Below, one piece after another: positions 33,164-43,844 of a stretch of 64,000 bases of DNA. This DNA comes from Streptomyces sp. NBC_00582. Lineage in GTDB: Bacteria > Actinomycetota > Actinomycetes > Streptomycetales > Streptomycetaceae. The notes under the pieces are model-generated. The model searched no databases and was not told where the DNA came from. It worked only from the letters and a program-made list of their open reading frames with translations. Numbering within the stretch: the first letter of the stretch is position 1; every line of letters begins with the position of its first letter. The stretch is taken from the NCBI RefSeq assembly GCF_036345155.1, contig NZ_CP107772.1, forward strand, positions 8,618,001-8,682,000, read 5' to 3'. A program made the translations under genes and the position numbers.

Positions 33164-35317
33164 GTGAGCAGCGAGAACGGGCCGGGGGCCGGGGGCGGGG
33201 AGGGCGCGCCGCCGGAGCAGCTCGCGTTGATCCGGGAGACCGTGCGCAAGGCCAAGGAGCCCCGGGCCAAGCCGCGGACCTGGCGCGGGGCCGCGCTGGC
33301 CGAGGAGCTCCCGGTCGCGCGGGTGCTCGTCGACAAGGGCGTCCTCCATCTGGACCGGTACTTCGACTACGCGGTGCCCGCCGAGCTGGACGCCGACGCG
33401 CAGCCGGGGGTGCGGGTGCGGGTGCGGTTCGGCGCCGGGCGGGGCCGGGTGCGCGAGGGGCGGCGCGAGGGCGGAGGGCTCATCGACGGGTTCCTCGTCG
33501 AGCGGCTCGCCGCCTCCGACTACTCCGGGCCGCTCGCGGCGCTCGCCCAGGTCGTGTCGCCGGAGCCGGTGCTGAGCCCGGAGCTGCTGGGACTGGCCCG
33601 GGCCGTCGCCGACCGCTACGCCGGGAGCCTCGCCGACGTACTCCAACTGGCCGTGCCACCGCGCAACGCGCGCGCCGAGCAGCGGCCCTCGCCCGCCCCG
33701 CTGCCCCCGCCGCCCGCACCGGCGGCCGGATCCTGGGCGCGCTACGAACGCGGGGGCGCCTTCGTGGAGTCGCTGGCCTCGGGAGGCGCGCCGCGCGCCG
33801 TGTGGAACGCGCTGCCGGGGCCCGGCTGGAGCGAGGAGCTGGCGCGGGCCGTCGCCGCGACGCTCGCCTCGGGACGGGGCGCCCTCGTCGTCGTACCGGA
33901 CGGGCGGGCCGCCGCCCGGGTCGACGCCGCGCTCACCACGCTGCTGGGGGAGGGTCGGCACGCCCTGCTCCAGGCGGACGCCGGGCCGGAGAAGCGGTAC
34001 CGCGAGTGGCTCGCCGTACGGCGCGGAAGCGTACGGGCGGTGGTCGGGACCCGGGCCGCGATGTTCGCCCCGGTGCACGACCTGGGCCTGGTGGCCCTCT
34101 GGGACGACGGGGACGACAGCCACAGCGAGCAGCACGCGCCGCAGCCGCACGCCCGCGAGGTGCTGCTGCTGCGCGCCGCGCAGGACCGGTGCGGCTTCCT
34201 CATGGGCGGCTGGAGCTGCACGGTGGAGGGCGCCCAGCTGGTCGAGAACGGATGGGCGCGGCCGCTCGTCGCCGCGCGGGAGCAGGTGCGCCAGGCCGCG
34301 CCGCTGGTGCGGACCGTGGGGGACCAGGATCTGGCGCGGGACGAGGCCGCGCGCGCCGCCCGGCTGCCCAGCCTCGCCTGGCAGGCGGCGCGTGAGGGGC
34401 TGCGGCAGGGGCCGGTGCTGGTCCAGGTGCCGCGTCGGGGTTACGTACCGCGCATGGCCTGTGCGCAGTGCCGGGCGGCCGCTCGGTGCCGGCACTGCTC
34501 CGGACCGCTGGAGGCGCGGGACGGCGGGGCACTGTGGTGCGGCTGGTGCGGGCGGGAGGAGAGCGCGTGGCACTGCCCGGAGTGCGGGTCGTTCCGGCTG
34601 CGGGCCCAGGTGGTGGGGGCGCGGCGGACGGCGGAGGAGCTGGGGCGGGCGTTTCCGGCCGTCCCGGTGCGGACGTCCGGGCGGGAACACGTCCTCGACA
34701 CGGTGCCCGGGGCGCCCGCGCTGGTCGTGAGCACGCCCGGGGCCGAGCCGGTGGCCGAGGGCGGGTACGCGGCGGCGCTGCTGCTCGACGGCTGGGCCAT
34801 GCTGGGGCGGCCCGATCTGCGGGCGGGGGAGGACGCGCTGCGGCGCTGGATCGCCGCCGCCGCGCTGGTGCGGCCGCAGACGGAGGGCGGGACCGTGGTG
34901 GTCGTCGCCGAGCCGACGCTACGTCCCGTGCAGGCGCTGGTGCGCTGGGATCCCGTGGGCCACGCGCTGCGGGAGCTCTCCGAGCGGGCCGAGCTGGGAT
35001 TCCCGCCCGTGTCGCGCATGGCGGCGGTGTCGGGCAGGGCGGAGGGGGTGGCCGCGTTCCTCGGGGCGGTCGATCTGCCCGCCGAGGCGGAGGTGCTGGG
35101 TCCGGTTCCCTTGCCGGCCACTCCACCGGGGCGCCCGGTCCGGCCGGGCGCGCCGCCTGCCGGGGAGCACTGGGAGCGGGCGTTGATCCGGGTGCCGCCG
35201 GGGAGAGGAGCGGCGTTGGCCGCGGCGCTCAAGGCGGCCCAGGCGGCTCGGATGGCCCGGGGTGGGGAGGAGCGGGAGCGGGTTCGGGTGCGGATCGACC
35301 CTGGGGACATCGGGTGA
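33164..35317 (+). CDS. priA: Primosomal protein N' (PriA) lacking helicase motifs
   Basis: Replication restart factor homologue (717 aa). The N-terminal 3' DNA-binding domain (LPVARVLVDKGVLHLDRYFD) is present. The zinc region keeps all eight cysteines as four CxxC pairs (CAQC, CRHC, CGWC, CPEC). The helicase core is degenerate: the Walker A site reads LPGPGWSEELARAV instead of GxxGxGKT, and the DEEH-type motif II reads WDDGDDSH. Loss of ATPase motifs is a known trait of actinobacterial PriA, which probably acts as a structural loader. GTG 33164 lies seven bases after a TAAGAAT -10-like element, so leaderless transcription is possible. Confidence 0.9.
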   Translation: MSSENGPGAGGGEGAPPEQLALIRETVRKAKEPRAKPRTWRGAALAEELPVARVLVDKGVLHLDRYFDYAVPAELDADAQPGVRVRVRFGAGRGRVREGRREGGGLIDGFLVERLAASDYSGPLAALAQVVSPEPVLSPELLGLARAVADRYAGSLADVLQLAVPPRNARAEQRPSPAPLPPPPAPAAGSWARYERGGAFVESLASGGAPRAVWNALPGPGWSEELARAVAATLASGRGALVVVPDGRAAARVDAALTTLLGEGRHALLQADAGPEKRYREWLAVRRGSVRAVVGTRAAMFAPVHDLGLVALWDDGDDSHSEQHAPQPHAREVLLLRAAQDRCGFLMGGWSCTVEGAQLVENGWARPLVAAREQVRQAAPLVRTVGDQDLARDEAARAARLPSLAWQAAREGLRQGPVLVQVPRRGYVPRMACAQCRAAARCRHCSGPLEARDGGALWCGWCGREESAWHCPECGSFRLRAQVVGARRTAEELGRAFPAVPVRTSGREHVLDTVPGAPALVVSTPGAEPVAEGGYAAALLLDGWAMLGRPDLRAGEDALRRWIAAAALVRPQTEGGTVVVVAEPTLRPVQALVRWDPVGHALRELSERAELGFPPVSRMAAVSGRAEGVAAFLGAVDLPAEAEVLGPVPLPATPPGRPVRPGAPPAGEHWERALIRVPPGRGAALAAALKAAQAARMARGGEERERVRVRIDPGDIG

Positions 35318-35387
35318 GGGGCGAAGGCGTGGGCGGGTGTGCGGCTGCCCTCCCGGGAGGGGCCGAGAGGGCAGGAGCGGTGCGCAG

Positions 35388-36008
<621 letters not shown>

Positions 36009-36186
36009 TCACGGTGTGGGGGCGTATGGGCATATGCGGGCGCTCCCGAGGGTGGTCTGCGCCCCCTCGAGGGGGATGAGAGAGGGGCCGGGGGCCGAGC
36101 CCCGCCGACGGCTGCACCGCCGTGGTCGGGAACTCATAGACTTGTGCGTTGCCCGTCGTTCGTCCCTTCGAGAGGCATGTCTCTCC

Positions 36187-37119
36187 ATGAAGCTTGTCTT
36201 CGCCGGTACCCCCGAGGTCGCCGTTCCCGCTCTGGACGCTCTGATCGCCTCCGGGCGGCATGAGGTGGCCGCCGTGGTGACGCGGCCCGACGCGCAGTCG
36301 GGGCGGGGGCGCAGGCTGGTCGCGTCACCGGTCGCGCAGCGGGCCGAGGAGGCGGGCATCGAGGTGCTGAAGCCCACGCGGCCCCGGGACCCGGAGTTCC
36401 TGGAGCGGCTTCGGGAGATCGCGCCGGACTGCTGTCCCGTGGTGGCCTACGGGGCCCTGCTGCCGAAGGTGGCGCTCGACATCCCGGCGCACGGCTGGGT
36501 CAATCTGCACTTCTCGCTCCTGCCGGCCTGGCGTGGCGCCGCGCCCGTGCAGCACGCCGTCATGGCGGGGGACGAGATCACCGGCGCTTCCACCTTCCTG
36601 ATCGAGGAAGGGCTCGACTCGGGGCCCGTCTACGGGACCGTCACCGAAGTGGTGCGCGCCACCGACACCAGCGGTGATCTGCTGACGCGGCTCGCCTTCG
36701 CCGGCGCCGGACTGCTCGCGGCCACCATGGACGGGATCGAGGACGGCACCCTGAAGGCGGTCCCGCAGCCCGCCGAGGGGATCACCCTCGCACCGAAGAT
36801 CAACGTCGAGGACGCGCTCGTCGACTGGACCGCCCCCGCGCTGCGCGTGGACCGGGTCGTGCGCGGATGCACGCCCGCCCCCGGCGCCTGGACCACCTTC
36901 CGGGGCGAGCGGCTCAAGCTCATCCAGGTGCAGCCGGTTCCCGGGCGCGACGACCTCGCTCCCGGCGCGCTCGCCGTCGGCAAGAACAGTGTCCACGTGG
37001 GGACGGGGTCGTACGCCGTCGAGCTGCTGTGGGTGCAGGCCCAGGGCAAGAAGCCGATGCGGGCCGCCGACTGGGCGCGCGGGGTGCGCATCGGCGAGGG
37101 CGAGCGCGTCGGGGCGTAA
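36187..37119 (+). CDS. fmt: Methionyl-tRNA formyltransferase
   Basis: Formylates initiator Met-tRNA (310 aa). [20 protein letters not shown], the formyl-THF-site motif [20 protein letters not shown] with conserved Asn/His, and [19 protein letters not shown] are present, plus the C-terminal OB-like tRNA-binding domain. ATG 36187 is fixed by homology; the open frame begins further upstream. Paired with rsmB. Confidence 0.96.
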   Translation: MKLVFAGTPEVAVPALDALIASGRHEVAAVVTRPDAQSGRGRRLVASPVAQRAEEAGIEVLKPTRPRDPEFLERLREIAPDCCPVVAYGALLPKVALDIPAHGWVNLHFSLLPAWRGAAPVQHAVMAGDEITGASTFLIEEGLDSGPVYGTVTEVVRATDTSGDLLTRLAFAGAGLLAATMDGIEDGTLKAVPQPAEGITLAPKINVEDALVDWTAPALRVDRVVRGCTPAPGAWTTFRGERLKLIQVQPVPGRDDLAPGALAVGKNSVHVGTGSYAVELLWVQAQGKKPMRAADWARGVRIGEGERVGA

Positions 37120-37194
37120 CGCTCCTGCACCGGTCCCGCGCGCACGTCGTACGCTGGACGCGACTTCCATCCTGCAATCCGGAGCACCTTTTTC

Positions 37195-38613
37195 GTGAGC
37201 GACCAGCCCCGCCGTCCCCGCAAGCCCGCCCGGCCCTACCGCCGGCCCCAGAAGGACCCCGTCCGCATCCTCGCCTTCGAGGCGCTGCGGGCCGTGGACG
37301 AACGGGACGCCTACGCCAACCTCGTGCTGCCCCCGCTGCTGCGCAAGGCGCGCGAGCAGGGCGACTTCGACACGCGGGACGCGGCGCTCGCCACCGAGCT
37401 GGTGTACGGCACGCTGCGGCGCCAGGGGACGTACGACGCCGTCATCTCCGCCTGTGTGGACCGGCCGCTCAGGGAGGTCGATCCGCCGGTGCTCGATGTG
37501 CTCAGCCTCGGGGCGCACCAGCTCCTCGGGACGCGTATCCCGACGCATGCCGCCGTGTCCTCCGCGGTCGAGCTGGCGCGGGTCGTGCTCGGGGACGGGC
37601 GGGCCAAGTTCGTCAACGCCGTGCTGCGGAAGATCGCCCAGCACGATCTCGACGGGTGGGTGGAGCAGGTCGCCCCGCCGTACGACGACGATCCCGAGGA
37701 CCACCTCGCCGTCGTGCACTCGCACCCGCGCTGGGTCGTCTCCGCGCTGTGGGACTCGCTCGGCGGTGGGCGCGCCGGGATCGAGGATCTTCTCGAGGCC
37801 GACAACGAGCGGCCCGAGGTGACCCTCGTCGCCCGGCCCGGGCGGGCCACGACCGAGGAACTGCTCCGGGAGGAGGCCGCGGTGGCGGGGCGCTGGTCGC
37901 CGTACGCCGTGCGGCTCACCGAGGGCGGGGAGCCCGGGGCCGTCGACGCCGTACGGGAGGGGCGTGCGGGGGTGCAGGACGAGGGGAGTCAGCTCGTCGC
38001 GCTGGCCCTCGCGGGCGTCCCGGTGGAGGGGCGGGACGAGAAGTGGCTCGACGGGTGTGCCGGGCCCGGCGGCAAGGCCGCGCTGCTCGCCGCGCTCGCC
38101 GCGGAGCGCGGGGCCACCCTCCTGGCCGCCGAGAAGCAGCCGCACCGGGCGGGCCTGGTGGCCAAGGCGCTGCACGGCAATCCCGGGCCCTACCAGGTCA
38201 TCGCCGCCGACGGGACCCGGCCGCCGTGGCGGCCCGGCTCCTTCGACCGTGTGCTGATGGACGTGCCGTGCACGGGGCTGGGCGCGCTGCGGCGGCGGCC
38301 CGAGGCACGCTGGCGGCGCCGCCCCGAGGATCTCGAAGCGCTCGCTCCGCTCCAGCGCGGGCTGCTGCGGACCGCCCTGGAGTCCGTGCGGGTCGGGGGT
38401 GTCGTCGCGTACGCCACCTGCTCGCCGCATCTCGCCGAGACGCGGGCGGTCGTCTCCGACGTGCTGAAGCAGTTCCCGCGGACCGACCTCGTCGACGCGC
38501 GACCGCTGCTGCCGGGCGTACCGGCGCTCGGCGACGGCCCCGACGTCCAGCTCTGGCCCCATGTGCACGGCACGGACGCCATGTACCTGGCCCTCATCCG
38601 CCGGACGGGCTGA
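37195..38613 (+). CDS. rsmB: 16S rRNA (cytosine-967-C5)-methyltransferase RsmB
   Basis: SAM-dependent methyltransferase of 16S rRNA (472 aa). The NusB-like RNA-binding domain occupies ~20-160 (RILAFEALRAVDERDAYANL). The Rossmann methyltransferase domain has SAM-binding WLDGCAGPGGKAALLA and the two catalytic cysteines in DVPCTGLG and ATCSPHLAE. GTG 37195. It is the last syntenic core gene here; the next decipherable sequence is accessory, and the rpe gene I would expect next in streptomycetes is absent. Confidence 0.95.
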   Translation: MSDQPRRPRKPARPYRRPQKDPVRILAFEALRAVDERDAYANLVLPPLLRKAREQGDFDTRDAALATELVYGTLRRQGTYDAVISACVDRPLREVDPPVLDVLSLGAHQLLGTRIPTHAAVSSAVELARVVLGDGRAKFVNAVLRKIAQHDLDGWVEQVAPPYDDDPEDHLAVVHSHPRWVVSALWDSLGGGRAGIEDLLEADNERPEVTLVARPGRATTEELLREEAAVAGRWSPYAVRLTEGGEPGAVDAVREGRAGVQDEGSQLVALALAGVPVEGRDEKWLDGCAGPGGKAALLAALAAERGATLLAAEKQPHRAGLVAKALHGNPGPYQVIAADGTRPPWRPGSFDRVLMDVPCTGLGALRRRPEARWRRRPEDLEALAPLQRGLLRTALESVRVGGVVAYATCSPHLAETRAVVSDVLKQFPRTDLVDARPLLPGVPALGDGPDVQLWPHVHGTDAMYLALIRRTG

Positions 38614-38639
38614 CTGAGGGGTGCACGTAGGTTCTCAAA

Positions 38640-39858
38640 GTGAGTGACCAATTCTCATTCCAGTTGGCCACTGTCTGGCCAACTGGCCACAGGCCGGCGC
38701 TGGGACAGGCAAAACGAGCACACTGGGAATGCTTGCCGCGAGTACCGGCACGTCGTGGCCGCTACCTCGCGTTCAACAAGGACATCGCCAACGACGCCGC
38801 CAGCCGATTCCCGCGCTCCGTCCTGTGCAAGACCGCGCATTCCACGGCCTACGCGGCAGTCGGCTACCGCTTCGCTCGCCGTCTCAACAGTCCTCGACGG
38901 CCTGCCTGGCGGATCGGGCAGGCTCTCGGCATCACATCCCCCGTCCGTATCGGTGTTCACGCGCACCATGTACCGATGCTGCGGAGGCTCGGAGCACCCG
39001 ACGAACGAGCTCAACTTGCTGAGGTTGTCATGCCGTTCGTCGAGAAGGCATGGAAGGACCTCAACGCGGTCATGCTCAGCTGGTGATGGTTGGTGACTCT
39101 GCCCAGGCCATCTACGGGTGGCGCGGTGCCCGGGACGTGATGACGGGCTTCGATGCCACCCACCTCACTCTGACGCGTTCCTTCCGATTCGGTCCCCTCC
39201 TCGCCGAACAGGCCAACCAGTGGCTTGCGCTTACGGACGCGCCGATCCGGCTGACTGGTACCGACGCGATCCCCCACGAAAGTCGGTCTGGTCACTTCTC
39301 CGGATGCGGTGCTGTGCCGAACCAACATCGGCGCAATGACCGAAGTCATGCGGCAGCTGGGTTCCGGACGTCGGGTGGCTCTGAGCCGAGGCGGGCAGAC
39401 GCTGAGCACACTGGCGCTCGCCGCCCGCGACCTTGAAGAGGGCCGACGGACGGGCCACCCTGAACTCGTGCTCTTTGCTTCCTGGGGTGAGCCGCAGGAC
39501 TATGCACGATCCCGCAGGACGAGACCTCCAGCCGTTCGTGGAACTTGTCGACACCCACGGTCCCGAAGCCATCATTGCCGCTGTCGACGCACTGATCGAC
39601 GAGACCAAGGCCGAGGTCACCGTTTCCACAGCCCACAAGGCAAAAGGCGGGGAGTGGCCCAGGGCCAGAATCGCAGACGACTTCCCCCCACCACCGGACA
39701 GTGACCAGCAGGACGACAGCGGTCGCCCGATTCCGGAACCCGTGAGCGACACGGACGCTCGGCTGGCCTATGGGGCCGTCACCCGCGCCCGGCGCCGGCT
39801 GGACCTCGCCGGACTTGAATGGATCGAGGCCTATCCGACTGCTACTAATGGCGCGTGA
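38640..39858 (+). pseudogene. UvrD/Rep-type superfamily 1 helicase, frameshifted and internally deleted
   Basis: Recognisable helicase pieces lie in order but in four reading-frame segments. First is RYLAFNKDIANDAASRFPRS followed by VLCKTAHSTAYA (motif Ia region). Next comes VMVGDSAQAIYGWRGA (motifs II-III) with LTRSFRFGP. Then VLCRTNIGAMTEVMRQLG, and finally VTVSTAHKAKGGEW (motif V) with LAYGAVTRARRRLD (motif VI). The Walker A segment and a middle stretch are missing. The sequence is lower in GC than the core genes. It marks the start of accessory DNA right behind rsmB. Confidence 0.8.
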
Positions 39859-40267
39859 CCAGGCCGGGCGCTTCGGCGGGCTTGACCCTTGGCCCCAAAG
39901 ACCCCACAGCGGGGTTGCTTCATGGCGTGCCATGACTCTTGGCTGATGAATCGCAGAATTGCCATGACCAGTTCTGATAAGTGGCATGGCAAATGCCGTT
40001 ACCTCGATCTTGTGGGCAAGGCGCAGGATGGGTGCCAGGCAGGTGCTGTTCGGAGGAGAACAAGGCATGCGTTTTCGCAGCCGGCGCATGCCGAGCTGTT
40101 GACCGGGATCTGGACGCTTCGAGTAACCACATGCCCCTGCACTCCGCCGCGACGGGCCTGCCCCGCGCGTAGGGCAAACATCTCGAAGAGGGCTGCGGTA
40201 GGGGCAATGCGGCCACTTCGGGGTGGGCGGTCACCCGCCTCACCACTGTCGCTCTGAGGAAGGAAGC
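39859..40267. other. Gene-free AT-richer stretch with small palindromes
   Basis: No credible coding frame is seen in these 409 bases. It contains CATGGCGTGCCATG (39921-39934), an ACCCC/GGGGT pair (39901-39915) that could form a weak terminator, and GGCATGGCAAATGCC near 39980. Base composition is lower in GC than the neighbours. The end carries the GGAAGGAAG ribosome binding site of the acyl-CoA dehydrogenase. Confidence 0.4.
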
Positions 40268-41425
40268 ATGCGCCGCACCGTGTTCGACGAGGACCACGAG
40301 TCCTTTCGCCAGACCCTTCGCGCATTCATCGAGACGAAGGTGGCCCCGGTCTACGACGAGTGGTACGCCGCCGGCCAAGTGCCCCGCGACTTCTACTACG
40401 AGCTCGGTGGGCTGGGTGTCTTCGGCATCCGTGTGCCTGAGGAGTTCGGGGGTGCGGGTTCGGACACGCACAAGATCCAGGCCGTGCTCCTCGAGGAGAC
40501 CGCCCGAGCGGGCGTCCAGTTCGGCGGCTCCGGCGCGCATGTGCTGCTCTCCCTGCCGTACATCACCATGCTCGCCACCGAGGAGCAGAAGCAGCGCTGG
40601 CTGCCGAAGTTCGTCAGCGGCGAGGAGATGTGGGCGCTCGCGATGACCGAGCCGGGCACCGGCTCCGACCTTGCGGGCATGAAGACCACCGCGAAGCGCT
40701 CCGAGGACGGCACGCACTACGTCCTCAATGGCGCCAAGACGTTCATCACCGGTGGGGTGCACGCCGACCGCGTGATCGTCTGCGCTCGTACGTCGGCCGT
40801 GCGTGAGGACGACCGCCGCCACGGCATCTCTCTGTTCGCCGTCGACACCCGGGCCGAGGGCTATTCCGCCGGCCGCAAGCTGGACAAGCTCGGCCTGAAG
40901 GTCTCCGACACCGCCGAGTTGGCGTTCGTCGACGTCAAAGTGCCCATGGAGGATCTGCTCGGCGAGGAGAACAAGGGCTTCTCCTATCTCGGCCGGAACT
41001 TGCCTTCGGAGCGCTGGGGCATCGCCCACAATGCCTACGCCCAGGCAGCCGCCGCGGTGCGCTTCGCGCAGCTGTATGTGCAGGCACGCACCGTCTTCGG
41101 CAAGCCGGTCGCCTCCTTCCAGAACACCAAGTTCGAGCTGGCCGCCTGCCAGGCCGAGGTGGACGCTGCCGAAGCCGTCACCGACCGAGCCCTGATCGCC
41201 CTCGACGCCGGTGAGCTGACTTCGGCCGAGGCTGCCTCCGCCAAGCTGTTCTGCACCGAGGTTGCGCACCGCGTGATCGACCGCTGCCTCCAGTTGCACG
41301 GCGGCTACGGCTTCATGAGCGAGTACCCGATCGCCCGCCTGTACGCGGACAACCGCGTCAACCGCATCTACGGCGGCACTTCCGAGGTGATGAAGATGAT
41401 CATCGCCAGGAGCATGGGCCTGTGA
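40268..41425 (+). CDS. Acyl-CoA dehydrogenase, long-chain/isovaleryl type
   Basis: FAD enzyme introducing the alpha-beta double bond into an acyl-CoA (385 aa, normal length). N-terminal helical domain, then FAD-binding ALAMTEPGTGSDLAGMKTTA and FITGG. The C-terminal motif reads IYGGTSEVMKMIIARSMG, where medium-chain enzymes have the catalytic Glu in YEGT. Here the base is expected in the helix-G position LPSERWGIA, as in long-chain and isovaleryl-CoA dehydrogenases. It stands alone in decayed surroundings, and its substrate is unknown. ATG 40268 follows GGAAGGAAG. Confidence 0.92.
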   Translation: MRRTVFDEDHESFRQTLRAFIETKVAPVYDEWYAAGQVPRDFYYELGGLGVFGIRVPEEFGGAGSDTHKIQAVLLEETARAGVQFGGSGAHVLLSLPYITMLATEEQKQRWLPKFVSGEEMWALAMTEPGTGSDLAGMKTTAKRSEDGTHYVLNGAKTFITGGVHADRVIVCARTSAVREDDRRHGISLFAVDTRAEGYSAGRKLDKLGLKVSDTAELAFVDVKVPMEDLLGEENKGFSYLGRNLPSERWGIAHNAYAQAAAAVRFAQLYVQARTVFGKPVASFQNTKFELAACQAEVDAAEAVTDRALIALDAGELTSAEAASAKLFCTEVAHRVIDRCLQLHGGYGFMSEYPIARLYADNRVNRIYGGTSEVMKMIIARSMGL

Positions 41426-41689
41426 GCTGCCGTGTACCGGGAGCAGGCCACAGGTGGGTCACGGTCTGCCGCGCCTCCCCAGTAGCGCACCAACCACACC
41501 GCGATGCACAGGCGAGGTCCGCAGGCACCGGCGTCGGCAGGGTCGCCGACGACGCGGTGATCTGACCGGCGCTGAAGGCGGCTTCGCCGAAGGCGAGAAA
41601 TGCTCGGCATCGGCTACGCCGTTGCAGGCCTGCCGCCGCTTGCGTTCCTGCGTGTGAACCGACCTCAGCCCTGGCAGCGAGCAGGGGGC

Positions 41690-41857
41690 ACGTACGCGCG
41701 CTTTGCCGTGCTTGTGCCCCAGCTCCAGTTCGGCGAACGCGTCGGTGCCGCGGTCGAGCGGGTGAGCGGAGGCGACCGGGACCTCGACGGCGCCGCAGGC
41801 GACCAGGTCGACCAGGTCCAACAGGATGTCGCACCCGAGCCGCTTCATCTCGCACAC
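41690..41857 (-). pseudogene. C-terminal remnant of a zinc-type alcohol dehydrogenase/quinone oxidoreductase
   Basis: About 56 residues read like the C-terminus of an NADP-dependent MDR oxidoreductase: CDILLDLVDLVACGAVEVPV, HPLDRGTDAFAELELGHKHG and KARV. No Rossmann domain or start region is in frame, and the translation degenerates on both sides. The rest of 41426-41995 (570 bases in all) has no recognisable gene. A short minus-strand frame near 41880-41985 (THIRVRPTFVEALKAGRDIA) was not identified. Confidence 0.6.
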
Positions 41858-41995
41858 GGCGACGACCCCGGCGAAGCGGGGCGTGGGCCGCGATATCCCG
41901 GCCGGCCTTCAGCGCCTCCACGAACGTGGGCCGCACGCGGATGTGGGTGCTGATCTCCGCGCTGAAGATCTTGCCCCCCCGGTGATGCTCGCCTG

Positions 41996-42940
41996 TCAGC
42001 TGCCGCCGGCGGGCGTGGCGGTGGCCGTACTCTGCTCGGCTCGGCGGAAGTCACCGGGAGCGGTACCGGTGAGGCGGATAAAGAATTTGCCGAAGTTGGT
42101 GGGTTCGGAGAAACCGAGGCGGCGGGCGATGACGGCGACTGGTTCGTCGGTGTGCGCGAGAAGCCGCCTGGCCTGGAGGGCGACTCGGGCGTCGATCACC
42201 TGTTTGACGGACTGTCCGGTGGCGGCCAGACAGGCGCGGGTGAGGGTCTTGACCGAGTAGCCGAGACGGTCGGCGTAGTCCTCGGCGCGCCGAGTGGAGG
42301 TGAAGGAGCGCTCCAGCTCGGCGCGGAACCGGGCGTAGACCTCACCGCCGGCGTGCTGGTCGGGGTGCGTGCGGTGCCGGGGGATGCGGTTGATGTGCAG
42401 CAGGAGGGCGGCCAGCAGCAGGCGCAGGATCTCGCGTGACGGGTCGCTGGTCCGGGCGCACTCGGCCTGGATGCGGGCGAGCAGGGCGGACGTGGCCGCG
42501 TAGTCGCCGCTGGTGCCCAGCTGCCAACAGTTGGGTGCGGACCAGTCGTCGGCGAGCCCGCTCGCGGCGGCCGTCTCGGGGAAGGCCGGTGTGAACAGCA
42601 GGAGGGTGCCGTTCATCCGGCCGGGGGTGGTGAAGCGCTGGACCTGGCCTGGTCGAACCCACAGCAGGGTGCCGGGGCGGCAGGGGTAGGTGACGAAGTC
42701 GACGGTGTGCTCGCCCCCGCCCTGGGTGATCAGGGTGAGCGCGTGGAAGTCGGCGCGGTGGACCCGTTGCAAGGTGCCATCGGTGACCCGGTCCAGCAGT
42801 GCCGCCAGATCGGTGATCTCGATGCCGGGGACCGGGGCGTCGGGCGGGTTGAATCCGAATCCCGGGATGGCCTCCCCATCGGCACCTTCATGGGCACGGC
42901 TGCGAGCGAGGCCGCGACTGTCCGTTTTCGACCACCACAT
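41996..42940 (-). CDS. AraC-family transcriptional regulator
   Basis: The N-terminal cupin-type sensing domain (~60-130: RADFHALTLITQGGGEHTVD, PGTLLWVRPGQVQRF) precedes a C-terminal double HTH of AraC/XylS type (RLGYSVKTLTRACLAATGQS; IARRLGFSEPTNFGKFFIRL). 314 aa from ATG 42940, preceded by GGTGGGGAC. It is divergent from the MBL and NAD(P)-binding genes across 94 bases, so it most likely controls them. The effector is unknown. Confidence 0.9.
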   Translation of the reverse strand: MWWSKTDSRGLARSRAHEGADGEAIPGFGFNPPDAPVPGIEITDLAALLDRVTDGTLQRVHRADFHALTLITQGGGEHTVDFVTYPCRPGTLLWVRPGQVQRFTTPGRMNGTLLLFTPAFPETAAASGLADDWSAPNCWQLGTSGDYAATSALLARIQAECARTSDPSREILRLLLAALLLHINRIPRHRTHPDQHAGGEVYARFRAELERSFTSTRRAEDYADRLGYSVKTLTRACLAATGQSVKQVIDARVALQARRLLAHTDEPVAVIARRLGFSEPTNFGKFFIRLTGTAPGDFRRAEQSTATATPAGGS

Positions 42941-43034
42941 GTCCCCACCGTACCTCGCTGGCCAGCACCCTTTCGCGGACAGTGGAAGACGAGGCCGGAC
43001 AGGGGCCTCTCCCCACCAGCAGGAAGTAGACATC

Positions 43035-43817
43035 ATGAACGGCACGGTCACCGTCATCGACAAGGGCGCGGTGCGCATCCACAGCTACATGGCTCCCGAC
43101 GACAGCCTGAACGTCACCACCCAGCTGATCGAGACCCCCGCCCGCATCGTGGCAGTTGACGCCCAGTACGCCCTGGCCTACGCCGACGAGGTCGTCGCCT
43201 ACGCACGCGGCCTGGGCAAGCCGCTGGACCGGGTGATCATCACCCACGCCCATCCGGACCACTTCCACGGCGCCGCCCGCTTCGGCGCCCCCGTGCACGC
43301 GCTGGCCGCGGTGCGTGACCAGATCGCCGCCCTGGACGACAGTCAGGACCCGTCGGGGACGGTCATCCCGGTCGCCGACGTGACTCCTACAGTGGAGATC
43401 GACCCGGGCCCGGAGGTCATCGACGGCGTCCCGTTCGTCTTCGAGGCCCACCGGGGCGGCGAGGCCGCCGACCAACTGGTGATCAGGCTCCCGGAGCAGG
43501 GCGTCCTGGTCGCCCAGGACCTCGTCTACCACGCCACGCACCTGTTCCTCGGCAACAACGATGTCGCCGGTTGGGCCAAGGCCGTCGACGAACTCGCCGC
43601 CATCCCCGGCTACGACACTGTCCTGGCCGGGCACGGCCTGCCCGCCGCCCCGGAGGTCTTCGACCAGCTGCGCGCCTATCTCGCCGACGCGGACGACCTG
43701 CTCGGCGACGACGGCGAGGCGTACAAGCAGGCCATCACCGCCCGCTACCCCGGCTTCGGTGGCCCGTTCCTGATCGACATCGGCAACCAGTACCTCTTCG
43801 GCGCCCAGAACGCCTGA
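43035..43817 (+). CDS. Metallo-beta-lactamase-fold hydrolase
   Basis: MBL-fold protein (260 aa) with the HxHxDH metal motif THAHPDHFHG, the downstream Asp/His ligands in VLVAQDLVYHATHLFLG and VLAGHGLPAAPEVF. It lacks features of rhodanese or glyoxalase II fusions. Substrate not predictable. ATG 43035. First gene of a two-gene unit with the NAD(P)-binding protein (27-base gap), opposite the AraC regulator. Confidence 0.88.
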   Translation: MNGTVTVIDKGAVRIHSYMAPDDSLNVTTQLIETPARIVAVDAQYALAYADEVVAYARGLGKPLDRVIITHAHPDHFHGAARFGAPVHALAAVRDQIAALDDSQDPSGTVIPVADVTPTVEIDPGPEVIDGVPFVFEAHRGGEAADQLVIRLPEQGVLVAQDLVYHATHLFLGNNDVAGWAKAVDELAAIPGYDTVLAGHGLPAAPEVFDQLRAYLADADDLLGDDGEAYKQAITARYPGFGGPFLIDIGNQYLFGAQNA

Positions 43818-43844
43818 TACCCCCCCAGCGAAACGGATCTCACC

